In this document: positions 18,574 to 28,481 of the stretch, in pieces
Layout of the letters: the number at the start of each line of letters is the position of its first letter
Position numbering within the stretch: the stretch's first letter is position 1
DNA from: G963677915 sp963677915
GTDB lineage: Bacteria > Bacillota > Clostridia > Lachnospirales > Vallitaleaceae
Reading direction: 5' to 3'
NCBI GenBank assembly: GCA_963677915.2
Contig: CAXXGE010000038.1
Location: forward strand, 62,001 to 126,000
Length of the DNA stretch: 64,000 bases
The notes under the pieces: model-generated
Told to the model about the DNA's origin: nothing
Seen by the model: only the letters and a program-made list of their open reading frames with translations
The model's database searches: none
Position numbers and translations under genes: made by a program

Positions 18574-20265
18574 TTGGTAAAAAAATGGTGGAAAGAAAGC
18601 GTTGTATATCAGGTATACCCCAGGAGCTTTATGGATAGCAACGGCGATGGGATCGGCGATCTTGAAGGAATTATCAGTAAGTTGGATTATTTGGAGGAAT
18701 TGGGCATTGATGTCTTGTGGTTATCTCCTATATACAAATCTCCAAATGTTGACAATGGATATGATATTAGCGATTATCAAGAAATTATGGAAGAATTCGG
18801 CGCGATGAAAGATTTCGATAATCTTCTGGAAAATGCTCATAAACGTGGGCTCAAGGTGATTCTTGATTTAGTTGTAAACCACACATCAGACAAGCATCCT
18901 TGGTTCGTTGATAGCCGCAGTAACAAGGATGGTAAATATAGGGATTATTACAAATGGCGAAAAGGAGATGAGGATGAACCCCTGAACAAGTGGGAATCTT
19001 ATTTCGGTGGCTCGGTCTGGCAGTATGATGGAAGGACGGATTCATACTACCTTCATTTGTTCGCAAAAGAACAGCCGGATTTAAACTGGGACAATCAGTG
19101 CGTGAGAAATGATGTATATCAGATGATGACATGGTGGTTGGATAAAGGGATCGATGGCTTCCGAATGGACGTGATAAACTTTATTTCCAAAGCAGAAGGA
19201 TTGCCCGAGGGTAAAACTGCAGTGAATTCAGCCTATACTATAAAAGAACCGTTCACTGTTTGCGGACCAAACATGCACAGATATTTGAAGGAAATGAATG
19301 AAAGGGTACTGTCGAAATACGATATTATGACTGTGGGGGAGACGCCATTCATTACTGTGGACGAGGCAGTGAAAATAACTGGACATGATGAGAATGAGCT
19401 TAACATGATATTTCAGTTCGAACATATGGATGTCGAGAACAATGAAAATGGAAAGTGGTCTGACCAACGCTTCGAACTAACTAAACTAAAAGATATTCTA
19501 TCAAAATGGCAGTATGGTTTGAATAATGCTGGATGGAACAGTCTTTACTGGAACAATCACGATCAACCACGTGTTGTATCAAGATTCGGTGATGATACCA
19601 GGTATTGGAAAGAGTCGGCAAAAATGCTTGGTACATGTCTGCATATGCTGAAAGGTACGCCTTATATTTACCAAGGTGAAGAAATCGGGATGACCAATGT
19701 ATACCTCGAAAACATAGAGGGTTACAAAGATATTGAAACAATTAATGCTTATAAGGAATTCACTGAATTAGGTGGGTTGAGTAAACAAGCTGGTTTGAAC
19801 CGCATACACAAGAGAAGCAGGGACAATGCCAGGACCCCAATGCAATGGAATGGAAGCGAACATGCTGGTTTCACAACCGGCAAGCCCTGGTTTGAAGTCA
19901 ATCCCAATCATTTGTGGATAAATGCTGAAAGCCAAGTGGGTGACAAGGATTCGATATTCCAGTACTACAAGAAACTTATTAGGCTGCGCAAGGAAAATGA
20001 AATCATCGTTTATGGAGACTTCAAGCTGCTCTTGCCAGACAGCAAAGAACTTTTTGTCTACATAAGGACTCTCAATAATCAAAGACTTTTGGTAATTTGC
20101 AATTACAGTGAAAATTCAATTGATTTTAAAATACCAGAAGATGAAGACCTAATAGGAGAACCGAAACTGCTGATTTCTAATTATATCAGGGATCAGTACG
20201 AGACTGACATTTGTTTAAATCCCTATGAAGTATTAGTATATCTTTTCGATGGAAAAGTATGCTGA
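18574..20265 (+). CDS. GH13 alpha-glucosidase (oligo-1,6-glucosidase / MalL type)
   Basis: A cytoplasmic glycoside hydrolase family 13 enzyme of 563 aa. It begins MVKKWWKESVVYQVYPRSF; TTG 18574 is chosen because ggagga lies 7 nt upstream, whereas ATG 18559 overlaps that site. Catalytic regions: DLVVNHTS, GFRMDVINFIS (nucleophile Asp), TVGETPF (acid/base Glu) and NNHDQPR (stabilising Asp). The residue pattern after the nucleophile (VINF) is that of alpha-1,6/alpha-1,4-glucosidases. It would split the sugar imported by the adjacent ABC system. Confidence 0.92.
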   Translation: MVKKWWKESVVYQVYPRSFMDSNGDGIGDLEGIISKLDYLEELGIDVLWLSPIYKSPNVDNGYDISDYQEIMEEFGAMKDFDNLLENAHKRGLKVILDLVVNHTSDKHPWFVDSRSNKDGKYRDYYKWRKGDEDEPLNKWESYFGGSVWQYDGRTDSYYLHLFAKEQPDLNWDNQCVRNDVYQMMTWWLDKGIDGFRMDVINFISKAEGLPEGKTAVNSAYTIKEPFTVCGPNMHRYLKEMNERVLSKYDIMTVGETPFITVDEAVKITGHDENELNMIFQFEHMDVENNENGKWSDQRFELTKLKDILSKWQYGLNNAGWNSLYWNNHDQPRVVSRFGDDTRYWKESAKMLGTCLHMLKGTPYIYQGEEIGMTNVYLENIEGYKDIETINAYKEFTELGGLSKQAGLNRIHKRSRDNARTPMQWNGSEHAGFTTGKPWFEVNPNHLWINAESQVGDKDSIFQYYKKLIRLRKENEIIVYGDFKLLLPDSKELFVYIRTLNNQRLLVICNYSENSIDFKIPEDEDLIGEPKLLISNYIRDQYETDICLNPYEVLVYLFDGKVC

Positions 20266-20325
20266 TAGTTAATTAGGTTCTGTAGCAAATATTTACTAAA
20301 TCATTATCAAGTCAAACTTATCTAA

Positions 20326-20580
20326 CCTCAACACACATTGAGACGGTCGTGCGGCTAGTCAAGGAATAGCCTGAAATCTGGGCTTTGCGGAATTTTAGTA
20401 AAAATATCGATATTAGTTTTGGCCTCTTACTTGAAAGTAGGGGGCCATTTTAGATTCGCGGAATGGTATTGAATGTCAGAATTGTGATCGGGATGCTGTA
20501 GAGAGTTGGCAGTTGGATTGATGAGATGCTTCATATAGCCTAACCAACATCAATGAAAATAGGCTTAATGATGTTTAAGC
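20326..20580 (+). repeat. dispersed intergenic repeat, copy C
   Basis: Core with ctcaacacacattgag, ggctagtcaaggaatagcc and a hairpin ggcctcttac/gtagggggcc whose arms differ in sequence from other copies but still pair. The G-rich block is shorter. It ends where the ISLre2 element begins, with tatagcctaaccaacat and aaaataggctta arms. Confidence 0.82.
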
Positions 20581-20704
20581 TAATCCGTATTTTTCCGTTA
20601 GCGTAATGATAGTATCGGAAAAAGAAAAATGAATAAAAAAGAAAGTGCCTTTTATGATATGATAATGTCGACCAAAACAAAACATCATAGGAGGCGCTTT
20701 CTTT

Positions 20705-22173
20705 ATGTATAACAGTATACTACATTTTGCGGAAAATGAAACCAAGGTAATGGAAAAAGTCATGAACAACTTCATCAGCGATGAGTCGAAGAATCTAGGG
20801 GAACTGGTTATGGACCTTGAGAAATCAGCTCACAAGCTGATCAGGGACATGATTCAGGAAATGCTGGAAGATATGAATGAAATCTACCGAAAGAGCCAGG
20901 AACGGAAGAAAGCGTATTACGTCGAAAAGAAGGAAGAAAAGAATACGATACTGACAAGCTGCGGCGAAGTGAGCTATACGCGAACTTACTTCAGGGAGCG
21001 AGAGACGGGCGAGTATGTCCATCTGGCGGACCGTGCCATGGGTATCACGCCGAACATGAGGAAAAGTGAGGATGTGACCATCAAAGCATTGGAGCATGCC
21101 AGTGACAGCAGCTACCGGATCAGTGGAGAGAATGCAACCCATACGGAAGAGTTCATCAGCAAACAGACGGTGATGAAAGAGGTGCACCGGCTTGAGATAC
21201 CCTGGAGAATACCGGAGGTTGAGCAGAAAAAGAAACAACGGGTGCTCTACATAACTGCGGATGAGGACCATGTGTCGTTGCAGTTCAACAAAAGCAAGGG
21301 AGACCTGAAAACCGGCGAGAAGGGTTATAAAAGCAATAACCTTGAGCCGAAACTGGCTGTTCTGTTCGAGGGGATGGAAAAGGAAGGACCGAAGAGCAAG
21401 AGGAATCGGCTTGTGGGGAAATACCACTTTGGGGGCGTCTATGGCAAAGGGGAAGAGCTGTGGGAAGAAGTGAATGAATATATCGAAGCCTGTTACGACA
21501 TGGACTACTTGGAAAAGATCTACATACTGGGAGACGGCGCCGGATGGATCAAAAGCGGAAGGCACGTATTGGGAAGCAAATGCCGTTTGTGTTGGATGCC
21601 TTCCATCTGAACAAATATATCAAGAAGGGAACCAGCCATCTGGGTGATTCCGTCTGTGATGCAAGGGACCGGATCTACGATGCCATCAGTTTTGAAGATA
21701 AAGATGAGATAAGAAGGATCTTTGATATTGCCATAGATTAAGCTGAGGAAGAAAGCAAGAAGATGGCGGTGCGCATGGCGCAAGGGTATATCCTGAACCA
21801 TTGGGAAGCCATTATCATCAAGAACCAAGACGAGGATGCCAGGATGGGAAGCAGCGCCGAGGGACAAGTCAGCCATATCTTCTCGTCGAGACTGAGCAGC
21901 CGTCCGTTGGGATGGTCGAAAACAGGCGCCGACAAAATGGCCAGATTACGCGTTTATAAAGCGAATGGCGGGAAAGTCATTGACTTGATCAAGTACAAGG
22001 CCAAAGAGGAAAAACGGGTAATACGGGAGGAAATACGGAACAAGGTCGATAATGAAATCAAGAGAAAAAGAGGGCGATTTACGGATGTATGGGACAAGCA
22101 GACTGCAGCCATGAGTGTAGGGAAAAGAACCCTTCTGTATAAATGGTCCAAGCAACTTCGGGGAATCATCTGA
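20705..22173 (+). pseudogene. ISLre2-family transposase, frameshifted
   Basis: The first 290 or so residues (MYNSILHFAENETKVMEKV onward, UPF0236/ISLre2 domain, VLYITADEDHVSLQ, YILGDGAGWIK) read in one frame to about 21573, where a 1-nt change shifts to another frame that continues KQMPFVLDAFHLNKYIKKG. A stop codon at 21739 then interrupts, and the rest (GWSKTGADKMARLRVYKANG onward) runs in the same frame to 22173. Two lesions make this a dead copy. It has a strong ribosome binding site (aggagg) before ATG 20705. Confidence 0.9.
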
Positions 22174-22528
22174 TAAGAGTTTGGCGAAGCGAATCCTTTA
22201 CAATGAGGGGGAGCATGATAGCCTAAAGCAAGGCAGCACAGCTCCCTTTATTGTGATGCCGCGATGGGCAGACATCGTGCTCCTGGAGGCTCGTTGTCAA
22301 GGACAAACGACAGTCTGAGATAGAACACCTAACATATGACACATAAATGTGATAAACTAAAACCGACGATATTTCTCGTATCTTAAGAAGGACTTCTCTG
22401 ATCTTCTTTTTCCTACACTAAACTAACGCTACCATTTTTTCCTAGTAATTTGTTTTGAAACATATTTATGTCATAATATAAATATGGATGAATAGTGGGA
22501 TTTTGATGATTTGCAAAGGGGGCTGGGG
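22174..22528. other. ISLre2 3' flank, no gene seen
   Basis: This 355-bp stretch contains the GC-richer tail of the ISLre2 element (to about 22320, with agctccctttattgtgatgcc) and then AT-rich sequence leading into the small membrane-protein gene. I see no open frame of note and no clear inverted repeat matching the left end. Confidence 0.5.
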
Positions 22529-22759
22529 ATGATGAATAAAAAACAACTCATTGCACTAATTCTGATGATTATACTTATTGCTGCAATTTACCTAGGCTTT
22601 GGCTGGGAAATACTGAAATTCAAGATTGTACATGAATACATTTCAAAAATACCACCTTTCACAGCAAGCTTAACTTCTTTAAGAAACTTCTTGCTTTGTG
22701 TTGCGGCTGTATTAGGTTTGACATCAATATATCTCTTAAGAACGAGAAAACGCAGGTAA
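22529..22759 (+). CDS. small membrane protein, unknown function
   Basis: A 76-aa protein with two hydrophobic segments (KKQLIALILMIILIAAIYLG and SLRNFLLCVAAVLGLTSIYL) and a basic tail RTRKRR. ATG 22529 or 22532 follows aaaggggg. No family recognised. It ends 15 bp before the start of recombinase copy 2. Confidence 0.6.
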   Translation: MMNKKQLIALILMIILIAAIYLGFGWEILKFKIVHEYISKIPPFTASLTSLRNFLLCVAAVLGLTSIYLLRTRKRR

Positions 22760-22774
22760 TCTTGGAGGTGTCTT

Positions 22775-23687
22775 ATGCAAGAAAATTCAGTAGTTCATTC
22801 ATACCGGCTAAACCTCCAAAACAAGAGAAGCGTGTTGGCATTTATGCCAGGGTTAGTACAAATGGCTCGGATAAATAAAAAGTCTTACGAACCAAGTATC
22901 TGGACTCACAAAGCTTGTAGCTGCCACACCGCAATGGCTACTTGAGGATATCTATATGGATATTTCATCAAGCAAGACTGGATCTACAAGAAGAGAACTT
23001 AATCGTATGCTTATGGATTGCCATTCGCACAAACTGGATATAATTCTTACCAAGAGCATCAGTAGGTTCGGGCGAGATACCGTAGGTCTGCTGGATTTAT
23101 TGGCTCAACTAAAGGCATTAGGTGTTCGGGTGATATTCGAAGAGGAGAAGTTGGATACGGCTAATAAAGCCAACGAAGTTGTGATTACTGCTATTGAGTC
23201 GCTTGCTCAGGCAGAGAATGAGTCTCGCAGTGCTGATATTAAATGGGGAATCAAAAAGCGCGCTGAAGAGGGCACTTCGAAACTCTATGATAGGAAGTGC
23301 TATGGATACAAACACGATGCTAATGGAAAACTTGTCATCGACAAGGCAACGGCGGAAAATGTGCGGCTGATTTTCAATTTGTATCTAAGTGGGAAGAGTG
23401 TCATAGGTATCGTGAAAGAACTGGAGCGGCTTGAAATTAAATCGCCAAAAGGGAACGATAAATGGTGTAAGCGATCGGTTGATGTCATGCTGAGCAATGA
23501 AAAATATATAGGGGATGTTCACCTCCTAGACAAGGGCGAGTATGAAGACCATTATCTATCTAAAAATAATAATCCTGCCATCGTGTCTAAGGAAACATTT
23601 CAAGCTGTACAGATTGAGAAAGCATTTCGCAGCAATATAACAAGGGGAGCCGATGGGAATCATAGAAAAGCTACAAAATACAGTTAG
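22775..23687 (+). pseudogene. serine recombinase, copy 2, frameshifted
   Basis: A close copy of the recombinase at 10044. Relative to copy 1, one base is missing near 22797 (gtagttcattc versus gtagttcagttc) and another change near 22875 produces a stop after NGSDK. The rest is open from 22956 with the same domains (KSISRFGRDTVGLL, YDRKCYGYKHD). It ends two codons into the shared KYSS end because of a tag stop. Homology to copy 1 starts only at the ribosome binding site and continues about 150 bp past the stop. Confidence 0.88.
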
Positions 23688-23839
23688 AAGAAGTAGAAGA
23701 ATAAGAAGACGAAAGAGTATAGATTTAATATCGTTCCAAGCGTTTGAATAAAGTTTGGATTGCTCTTGCGTAATGAAGTTGAACTGTAATGATTGCTCGA
23801 TAAATTTCGATTTTGTAGGGCTGTATGTCTGCCTGAAGC

Positions 23840-23866
23840 AAAAAGAGCCAGACATAAGCCTGACTC
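23840..23866 (-). terminator. intrinsic terminator of the oxidoreductase gene
   Basis: Read on the minus strand: stem gagtcaggc/gtctggctc (9 bp with two G-T pairs), loop of 4, then ttttt. It lies 43 bp beyond the stop codon at 23909. Confidence 0.75.
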
Positions 23867-23908
23867 TCAAGAGGCGTTCTCTCAAGTAAATGTTGTCTTC
23901 CCAATTCC

Positions 23909-24910
23909 TCAGTTAGCATTTATGCTAACAACGGTTCTTCCTACGTGAGTTCCGTTAAGAATCATATCCATTGAATTTGGCAGTTCTTCCAAAGTAATAT
24001 TGTTGATGATGATGTTATTCATATCCAGCTTCCACTGATTACCCAGCTTACGCCATATTTCTAAACGAAGATCTGCAGGACATTGTACTGAGTCAATACC
24101 GATAAGGCTGACACCTCTAAGAATAAACGGATAGATGGATGAAGTGAATGACTGACCGCCTACGTTACCACAACAAGTCACACAGCCATTGTATTTTATT
24201 GCCTTAATGACGTTGGCAAGCGTGTCGCCACCTACTGTATCAATAGCACCGGCCCAACGTGCTTTAAGTATTGGTCTTCCGGAATGATCGGCAATATCAT
24301 CTCTAGAGATAACGTCTGCAGCACCTATATCCAAGAGCTTCTCTTTCTCTGAGGACTTGCCTGTAACAGCAATGACATTATAGCCCAGTTTGCTTAGGAT
24401 GGAAATGGCGATACTGCCGACGCCACCTGTCGCTCCGGTAACCAATATATCCCCATGACCTGTCTGAACACCCGATTTTATCATTTTGTATATAGAAAGA
24501 CCAGCAGTAAAACCGGCAGTACCATAAATCATGCTTTCATAAAGTGATAGATTTGATGGACACATCACCACCCAGTCAGCAGGCACACGGATGAACTCAC
24601 TGTAGCCGCCGGATGTGTTCATACCAAGATCATACCCTGTAACGATGACCTTGTCACCTTTATTGAAACGGCTGTCCGTGCTTTTAACCACAGTACCGGC
24701 TGCATCGATGCCGGGTGTATGAGGATAGTTTTGGGTTACGCCTCTGTTGCCTGTTGCTGAAAGAGCGTCTTTGTAGTTTAGAGATGAATAACTTACCCGA
24801 ATCAGGACATCCCCTTCTGGCAGACTGTCAAAAGGTCTTTCAGTGATGGATTTTTCATAGGTATTATTATTGGATTCAGTTACTTCTAATGCTCTGAAAG
24901 TGTTGGTCAT
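23909..24910 (-). CDS. YhdH/AcuI-family NADPH-dependent quinone/acrylyl-CoA reductase-like oxidoreductase
   Basis: A 333-aa zinc-free medium-chain dehydrogenase. It has SSLNYKDALSATG near the N terminus, PGIDAAGTVV, the nucleotide-binding VTGATGGVGSIAISIL, and a C-terminal VGRTVV, all typical of the YhdH/YhfP/AcuI subfamily. Members reduce acryloyl-CoA or quinone-like enones; the exact substrate is unknown. ATG 24910 is preceded by ggaggcagatt. It is divergent from a MarR gene, with a strong promoter and a palindrome between them, so MarR control in response to reactive electrophiles is likely. Confidence 0.88.
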   Translation of the reverse strand: MTNTFRALEVTESNNNTYEKSITERPFDSLPEGDVLIRVSYSSLNYKDALSATGNRGVTQNYPHTPGIDAAGTVVKSTDSRFNKGDKVIVTGYDLGMNTSGGYSEFIRVPADWVVMCPSNLSLYESMIYGTAGFTAGLSIYKMIKSGVQTGHGDILVTGATGGVGSIAISILSKLGYNVIAVTGKSSEKEKLLDIGAADVISRDDIADHSGRPILKARWAGAIDTVGGDTLANVIKAIKYNGCVTCCGNVGGQSFTSSIYPFILRGVSLIGIDSVQCPADLRLEIWRKLGNQWKLDMNNIIINNITLEELPNSMDMILNGTHVGRTVVSINAN

Positions 24911-24935
24911 AATCTGCCTCCATAGTAAATTGGAA

Positions 24936-24953
24936 TAGTTCTTTATCGAACTA
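24936..24953. promoter_or_regulatory. candidate MarR operator
   Basis: A palindrome tagttc-N6-gaacta directly downstream of the -10 box of the minus-strand oxidoreductase promoter, a position where a bound repressor would block initiation. The adjacent divergent gene encodes a MarR protein, which typically binds such 16-20 bp inverted repeats. Confidence 0.65.
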
Positions 24954-24982
24954 ACTATACTAGAATAATGGTTCTGTGTCAA
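24954..24982 (-). promoter_or_regulatory. sigma-A promoter of the oxidoreductase gene
   Basis: On the minus strand, -35 TTGACA (24982-24977) and -10 TATAGT (24959-24954) are separated by exactly 17 bp, 44 bp upstream of the start codon. Confidence 0.75.
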
Positions 24983-25056
24983 ACCATTTATTTCTTGGAC
25001 AAGGTGTAGTATAATTAGTTGAATGAAGTGGAATCTGGAAATGATGAGGAATAAAT

Positions 25057-25483
25057 ATGAATGATAAGTATATCATCTATTTCATAAGCAAGACTAAAAA
25101 AAAGATGGTTCGGTTTCTTGAGATGCAGCTGGCAGATCGGGGGTTGGGTGATTTGGAGCCAACATGCGGTAATGTACTGACAGTGCTGTACAATCATGAA
25201 GGAGAACTCAGTATAAAGGAAATCGGTGATATTGTCGGTAAAGAAAAGTCGACGATGACGACTCTTGTCAATAAGCTTGAAGCAAAAGGCTATGTGCTGA
25301 AGATGAAAAGTGAAGAAGACAGACGCGTCATCAATGTAAAGCTTACAAAAAAAGGGGAGAAGTATTGAAGACAGATTCAATGATATCTCAGACAATGTAA
25401 GGGAAACGGCTTATAGAGGATTCAGTGCTAAGGAAAAAGCGGAGCTTCTAAGGCTTTTGAAAAAATTGTACAGTAATTTTTAA
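25057..25483 (+). pseudogene. MarR-family regulator, frameshifted near its 3' end
   Basis: The N-terminal winged helix is intact (EPTCGNVLTVLYNHEGELSI, IGDIVGKEKSTMTTLVNKLE, wing EEDRRVINVKLTKKG). The frame stops at KGEKY (25368) inside a run of seven A and four G (25347-25357), while another frame continues the expected C-terminal dimerisation helices (RSIEDRFNDISDN to LLKKLYSNF, stop 25481-25483). Either a real 1-nt indel or a sequencing error in a homopolymer. The truncated 103-aa product would lack the last dimer helix. Confidence 0.8.
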
Positions 25484-25548
25484 GAGGCATGGCAAGGGGC
25501 GGCGATATCCATCAAAACAAATTTAGTGACATCTCAACCACAGACTTC

Positions 25549-26040
25549 TAAATTAAAATTTAGTTCAGCAACTGATTTGATTTTAGAACCGCTCGAAAAT
25601 GCAATATAGAGCTTAAAAAGCCAGAAAAATCAAAATAGCCTAATCAAGTGATGATGCGCATTATAATAAAATCCGAGAAACGATGCATAAATACAGGGGT
25701 TTTGTGTTGTGAGCCAACAGGCAAGAAATAGCCTAACTATCTCACGTCGAGACAGTCGTTCGGCTAGTCCGAGAATAGCCTGAAATCAGGGCGTTTGCGG
25801 GATTTTGGTAAAAATAATAGAGATGGATTTTAGCCTCCTACGTGAAAATGTGGGAGGTTTTTGCTTGGGGGGGACACTTTTACGCAAAATTCAGGGATTC
25901 GGCAGGGGGGGTATTTTAGATTCGCGGAATGGTATAAATGTCAGAATTGTAATAGGTAGGATGTTGGAAATAGCTTGCCGATATGCAATAAACGCTAATA
26001 TAGCCTAAACAACATTATGGAAAATAGACTATTATAGTTG
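25549..26040 (+). repeat. dispersed intergenic repeat, copy D (longest)
   Basis: The most complete copy: left part shared with copy B, then tctcacgtcgagacagtcgt, cggctagtccgagaatagcc, the hairpin cctcctac/gtgggagg, G-rich block gggggggacactttta and gggggggtattttagattcgc, and the right hairpin tagcctaaac/tagactatta region. A 67-codon open frame inside (from 25805) is not coding: it is within repeat sequence shared by other copies. Confidence 0.87.
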
Positions 26041-26276
26041 ATGAGTTTATTGAGCTTTGATAATAAAGGGGCACTTTGTGCACAAACAAACTTTATTGAT
26101 AGTTATATCTTGTTTAAACTGCTGTTATTGGGATGTGTAAAACTATATTTTTGCATAAGTTGCTTATAGCTCGCATTGATATAAAACCTCTCATGCGTTA
26201 TTCTATTTATAAATGTTCATGATATTGAAATAACTTATATTTCTGTTCTGCAAGGCGACATGAAAGGGATTAATTA

Positions 26277-27341
26277 ATGGATAAAAAGAAAAAAGTAGTG
26301 TTTATACTTAGAATTATAATGATTTCATTCAGTATAACCTGTGTCATAGGGCTACCACCTTGGGACGGACTTTGGGCTTTGATGAAACCATTGCCTGACA
26401 CGATTCAAGAGGAAGTCAATAACTCAACTAGGCTTGGTTTAGATGGGATTATTGTGTATGTGGATGAGGCAGGAGAACCCCCTGCATTTTACACCGCCGG
26501 ATGGAAGGATCGTGACAAACAAATCCCTGCCGACGCAAAATCATACTTTAAAATTGCCAGCATCAGCAAGTTGTATGTTGTCTCTGCGTACGCTAAACTG
26601 ATTCATGCACAGCGCCTTTCCCTTGATGATACACTAACAGATTACTTCCCGGAGTATTCTGGAAGAATTGAATACGCAGATCAGATTACACTGAGAATGA
26701 TGCTTCAGCATCGTAGTGGCATTTTGAATTATACTGACCAACCAGGGTTTCGGTGGGACGATCCGACAAAAACCAGCAAGGAATCCCTTGAGTTGATCTT
26801 TGATAAGCCTGCTCTGTTTACACCGGATGAGAATTATAGCTACTCAAATACAAACTACTTGTTATTAAGAGACATTCTTGATAAAGTTTTGGGCTATAGT
26901 CACAATCAATATATTAAAGAAGAGATATTAGTACCTCTTGGCCTTGAATCTACTTTCTTTTCACTGGATGCAGTGGATATTAAAGATGTGATGAGTGGAT
27001 ATTATGTTGGTGCAGACACCGATTTCAAGCCTATCGATACTGGTATGGTTGCTACAGCTGAGGACGTGGGTATATTCATACGAGCATTGAACGATGGCTC
27101 ATTATTCTCTGATGAAGAGCAGGCTATTTATACCTCCATTTATGAGTATGAACACACAGGCTGGGTTTTGGGATATTACAGCATTGCGCGGTATCACAAG
27201 GATATTGATACAGTTGTTGTTCAGTTTGTGAATACGAATGGCGGAACACCGCTAATCAATATTTTTGACACACAGGGCGGGACAAAGGTGATGGTATCGA
27301 ATGCGATATATAATCGTATTATTCGTATTATTCGAAAGTAA
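26277..27341 (+). CDS. beta-lactamase-family serine hydrolase (class C / DD-peptidase fold)
   Basis: A 354-aa protein with an N-terminal hydrophobic anchor (residues 8-25), so membrane-tethered or secreted. Penicillin-binding fold motifs: SxxK as SISK in KIASISKLYV, YSN as YSYSNTNY, and MMLQHRSGILNY. The third (HxG/KTG-like) motif is not obvious; HTGWVLG may supply it. Such proteins act as esterases, D-aminopeptidases or beta-lactamases. It stands alone after repeat copy D, with aaaggga before ATG 26277. Confidence 0.82.
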   Translation: MDKKKKVVFILRIIMISFSITCVIGLPPWDGLWALMKPLPDTIQEEVNNSTRLGLDGIIVYVDEAGEPPAFYTAGWKDRDKQIPADAKSYFKIASISKLYVVSAYAKLIHAQRLSLDDTLTDYFPEYSGRIEYADQITLRMMLQHRSGILNYTDQPGFRWDDPTKTSKESLELIFDKPALFTPDENYSYSNTNYLLLRDILDKVLGYSHNQYIKEEILVPLGLESTFFSLDAVDIKDVMSGYYVGADTDFKPIDTGMVATAEDVGIFIRALNDGSLFSDEEQAIYTSIYEYEHTGWVLGYYSIARYHKDIDTVVVQFVNTNGGTPLINIFDTQGGTKVMVSNAIYNRIIRIIRK

Positions 27342-27593
27342 GAGTATATACTGAGTATTGATCATATGAATGCTGCATGCTACTAAAATATTTATGTATA
27401 AAAAATCATACGAGCCTGTTACCAGGCTATCAGAGTATTGACAGAAACGACCCGACGACAGATACGGTGGTTATTCTCCAACAATTGTAGTGGCGGTGAT
27501 TCCAGGTCTAAAACGCAGATTTTTTTAAGAGAATTCTGAGGATACTCAAGAAGCATTAATTTTACAAACGAATAGCAAGTATTTTGCGTAAAG
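27342..27593. other. intergenic stretch without a supported gene
   Basis: About 250 bp with only short open frames that lack ribosome binding sites. A short hairpin gagcctgttaccaggct near 27414 could act weakly as a terminator for the hydrolase gene. Nothing else recognised. Confidence 0.4.
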
Positions 27594-27630
27594 AATCCGA
27601 CTGATATCGGAAAAGAGGACCAGTCGGATT
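27594..27630 (-). terminator. hairpin downstream of the DUF4386 gene
   Basis: Perfect 10-bp arms aatccgactg (27594-27603) and cagtcggatt (27621-27630), 11 bp past the stop codon of the minus-strand gene. The T run after it is poor, so termination strength is uncertain. Confidence 0.5.
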
Positions 27631-27641
27631 GCCAGGCAGAA

Positions 27642-28313
27642 TCAAGAGCTGAGTTGAATAGGGTCATCTGAATGCCGTAGTGTGGTAGATTTGCCTCCTT
27701 TGAAGAGAAGCCATAAACCAAAGGACAGTTCCCCGATAGTCATGGGTGCGGCAAGAATTTTTTCAAGTGTCTGGGCCAACATTTGTCCTTCAGGAATGAA
27801 GTTTTCCAAGCCGTGAATCAAACTGTAACCTGTTCCGGCAATCAATAGAAGGATAGCGAGTATCTTCGGAACGTTGGCAGTGAAAAAGACAGCGATGCCA
27901 GTAATAGCAAGATGAAAACCAATGATAAAAAGACCCAGCGACCAAAACTTCAGGAATAATCCCGTATTTTTTGCGAAGAGATAGAAGATACCAACTGCAA
28001 GAGATACAGAGTATATCAGACGCAGAAGACCAGAGGTTATAGCCAACGTCCTTTTGGCAGTAGTAAGGAACACATAAAAGCCATAGGCAACCAATAGGTC
28101 TGTGATAAGAATAAGACACCATGCAAAGGCACCTAAATAGTAAAGTGTTGGATTGTTCAGAATATTATTCATTGTAGTTTCTGGTTGTCCAGTGACATAG
28201 AAGGAACTGAAGACATAGCCATAAGCAAAAGCTGCAGCTAGCGTCATAATAAGTAATGATATGCCGGATATGATGCTCCAGCGACGTATGATTTCTCTAC
28301 TATAATTAACCAT
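27642..28313 (-). CDS. DUF4386 membrane protein
   Basis: A 223-aa protein with about six hydrophobic helices; the DUF4386 pattern is visible in SIISGISLLIMTLAAAFAYG, AFAWCLILITDLLVAYGFY and GLLRLIYSVSLAVG. Function unknown. ATG 28313 follows aaaggggt. A Fur-like 7-1-7 inverted repeat just upstream suggests expression under iron limitation, an unusual hint for this family. Confidence 0.82.
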   Translation of the reverse strand: MVNYSREIIRRWSIISGISLLIMTLAAAFAYGYVFSSFYVTGQPETTMNNILNNPTLYYLGAFAWCLILITDLLVAYGFYVFLTTAKRTLAITSGLLRLIYSVSLAVGIFYLFAKNTGLFLKFWSLGLFIIGFHLAITGIAVFFTANVPKILAILLLIAGTGYSLIHGLENFIPEGQMLAQTLEKILAAPMTIGELSFGLWLLFKGGKSTTLRHSDDPIQLSS

Positions 28314-28333
28314 AATAAACCCCTTTCTTTTAA

Positions 28334-28348
28334 TGACAATCATTATCA
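28334..28348 (-). promoter_or_regulatory. Fur-like box
   Basis: tgacaatcattatca is a 7-1-7 inverted repeat with one mismatch, matching the Fur family consensus half-sites (TGATAAT/ATTATCA). It ends 21 bp upstream of the DUF4386 start and would overlap its promoter. PerR or Zur boxes are similar, so the regulator identity is not certain. Confidence 0.6.
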
Positions 28349-28481
28349 ATATAATTATACAACGTTTTGCTTTTTCTGACAATAGGCGTATAGTTCAGGG
28401 CTAATTCTATAGGGAACAAAAATCAGGGAAGAGGCTATAAGTAACTTATTACAGGCATGTATAATCAGAGGAGTCTTATAT

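Noticed and set aside
25805..26008. 67-codon open frame inside repeat copy D
   Set aside because: It lies wholly within the dispersed repeat; other copies break the frame, and no ribosome binding site precedes it.
27419..27721. Minus-strand 100-codon frame overlapping the DUF4386 gene end
   Set aside because: It overlaps a well-supported gene in another frame and shows no recognisable domain.
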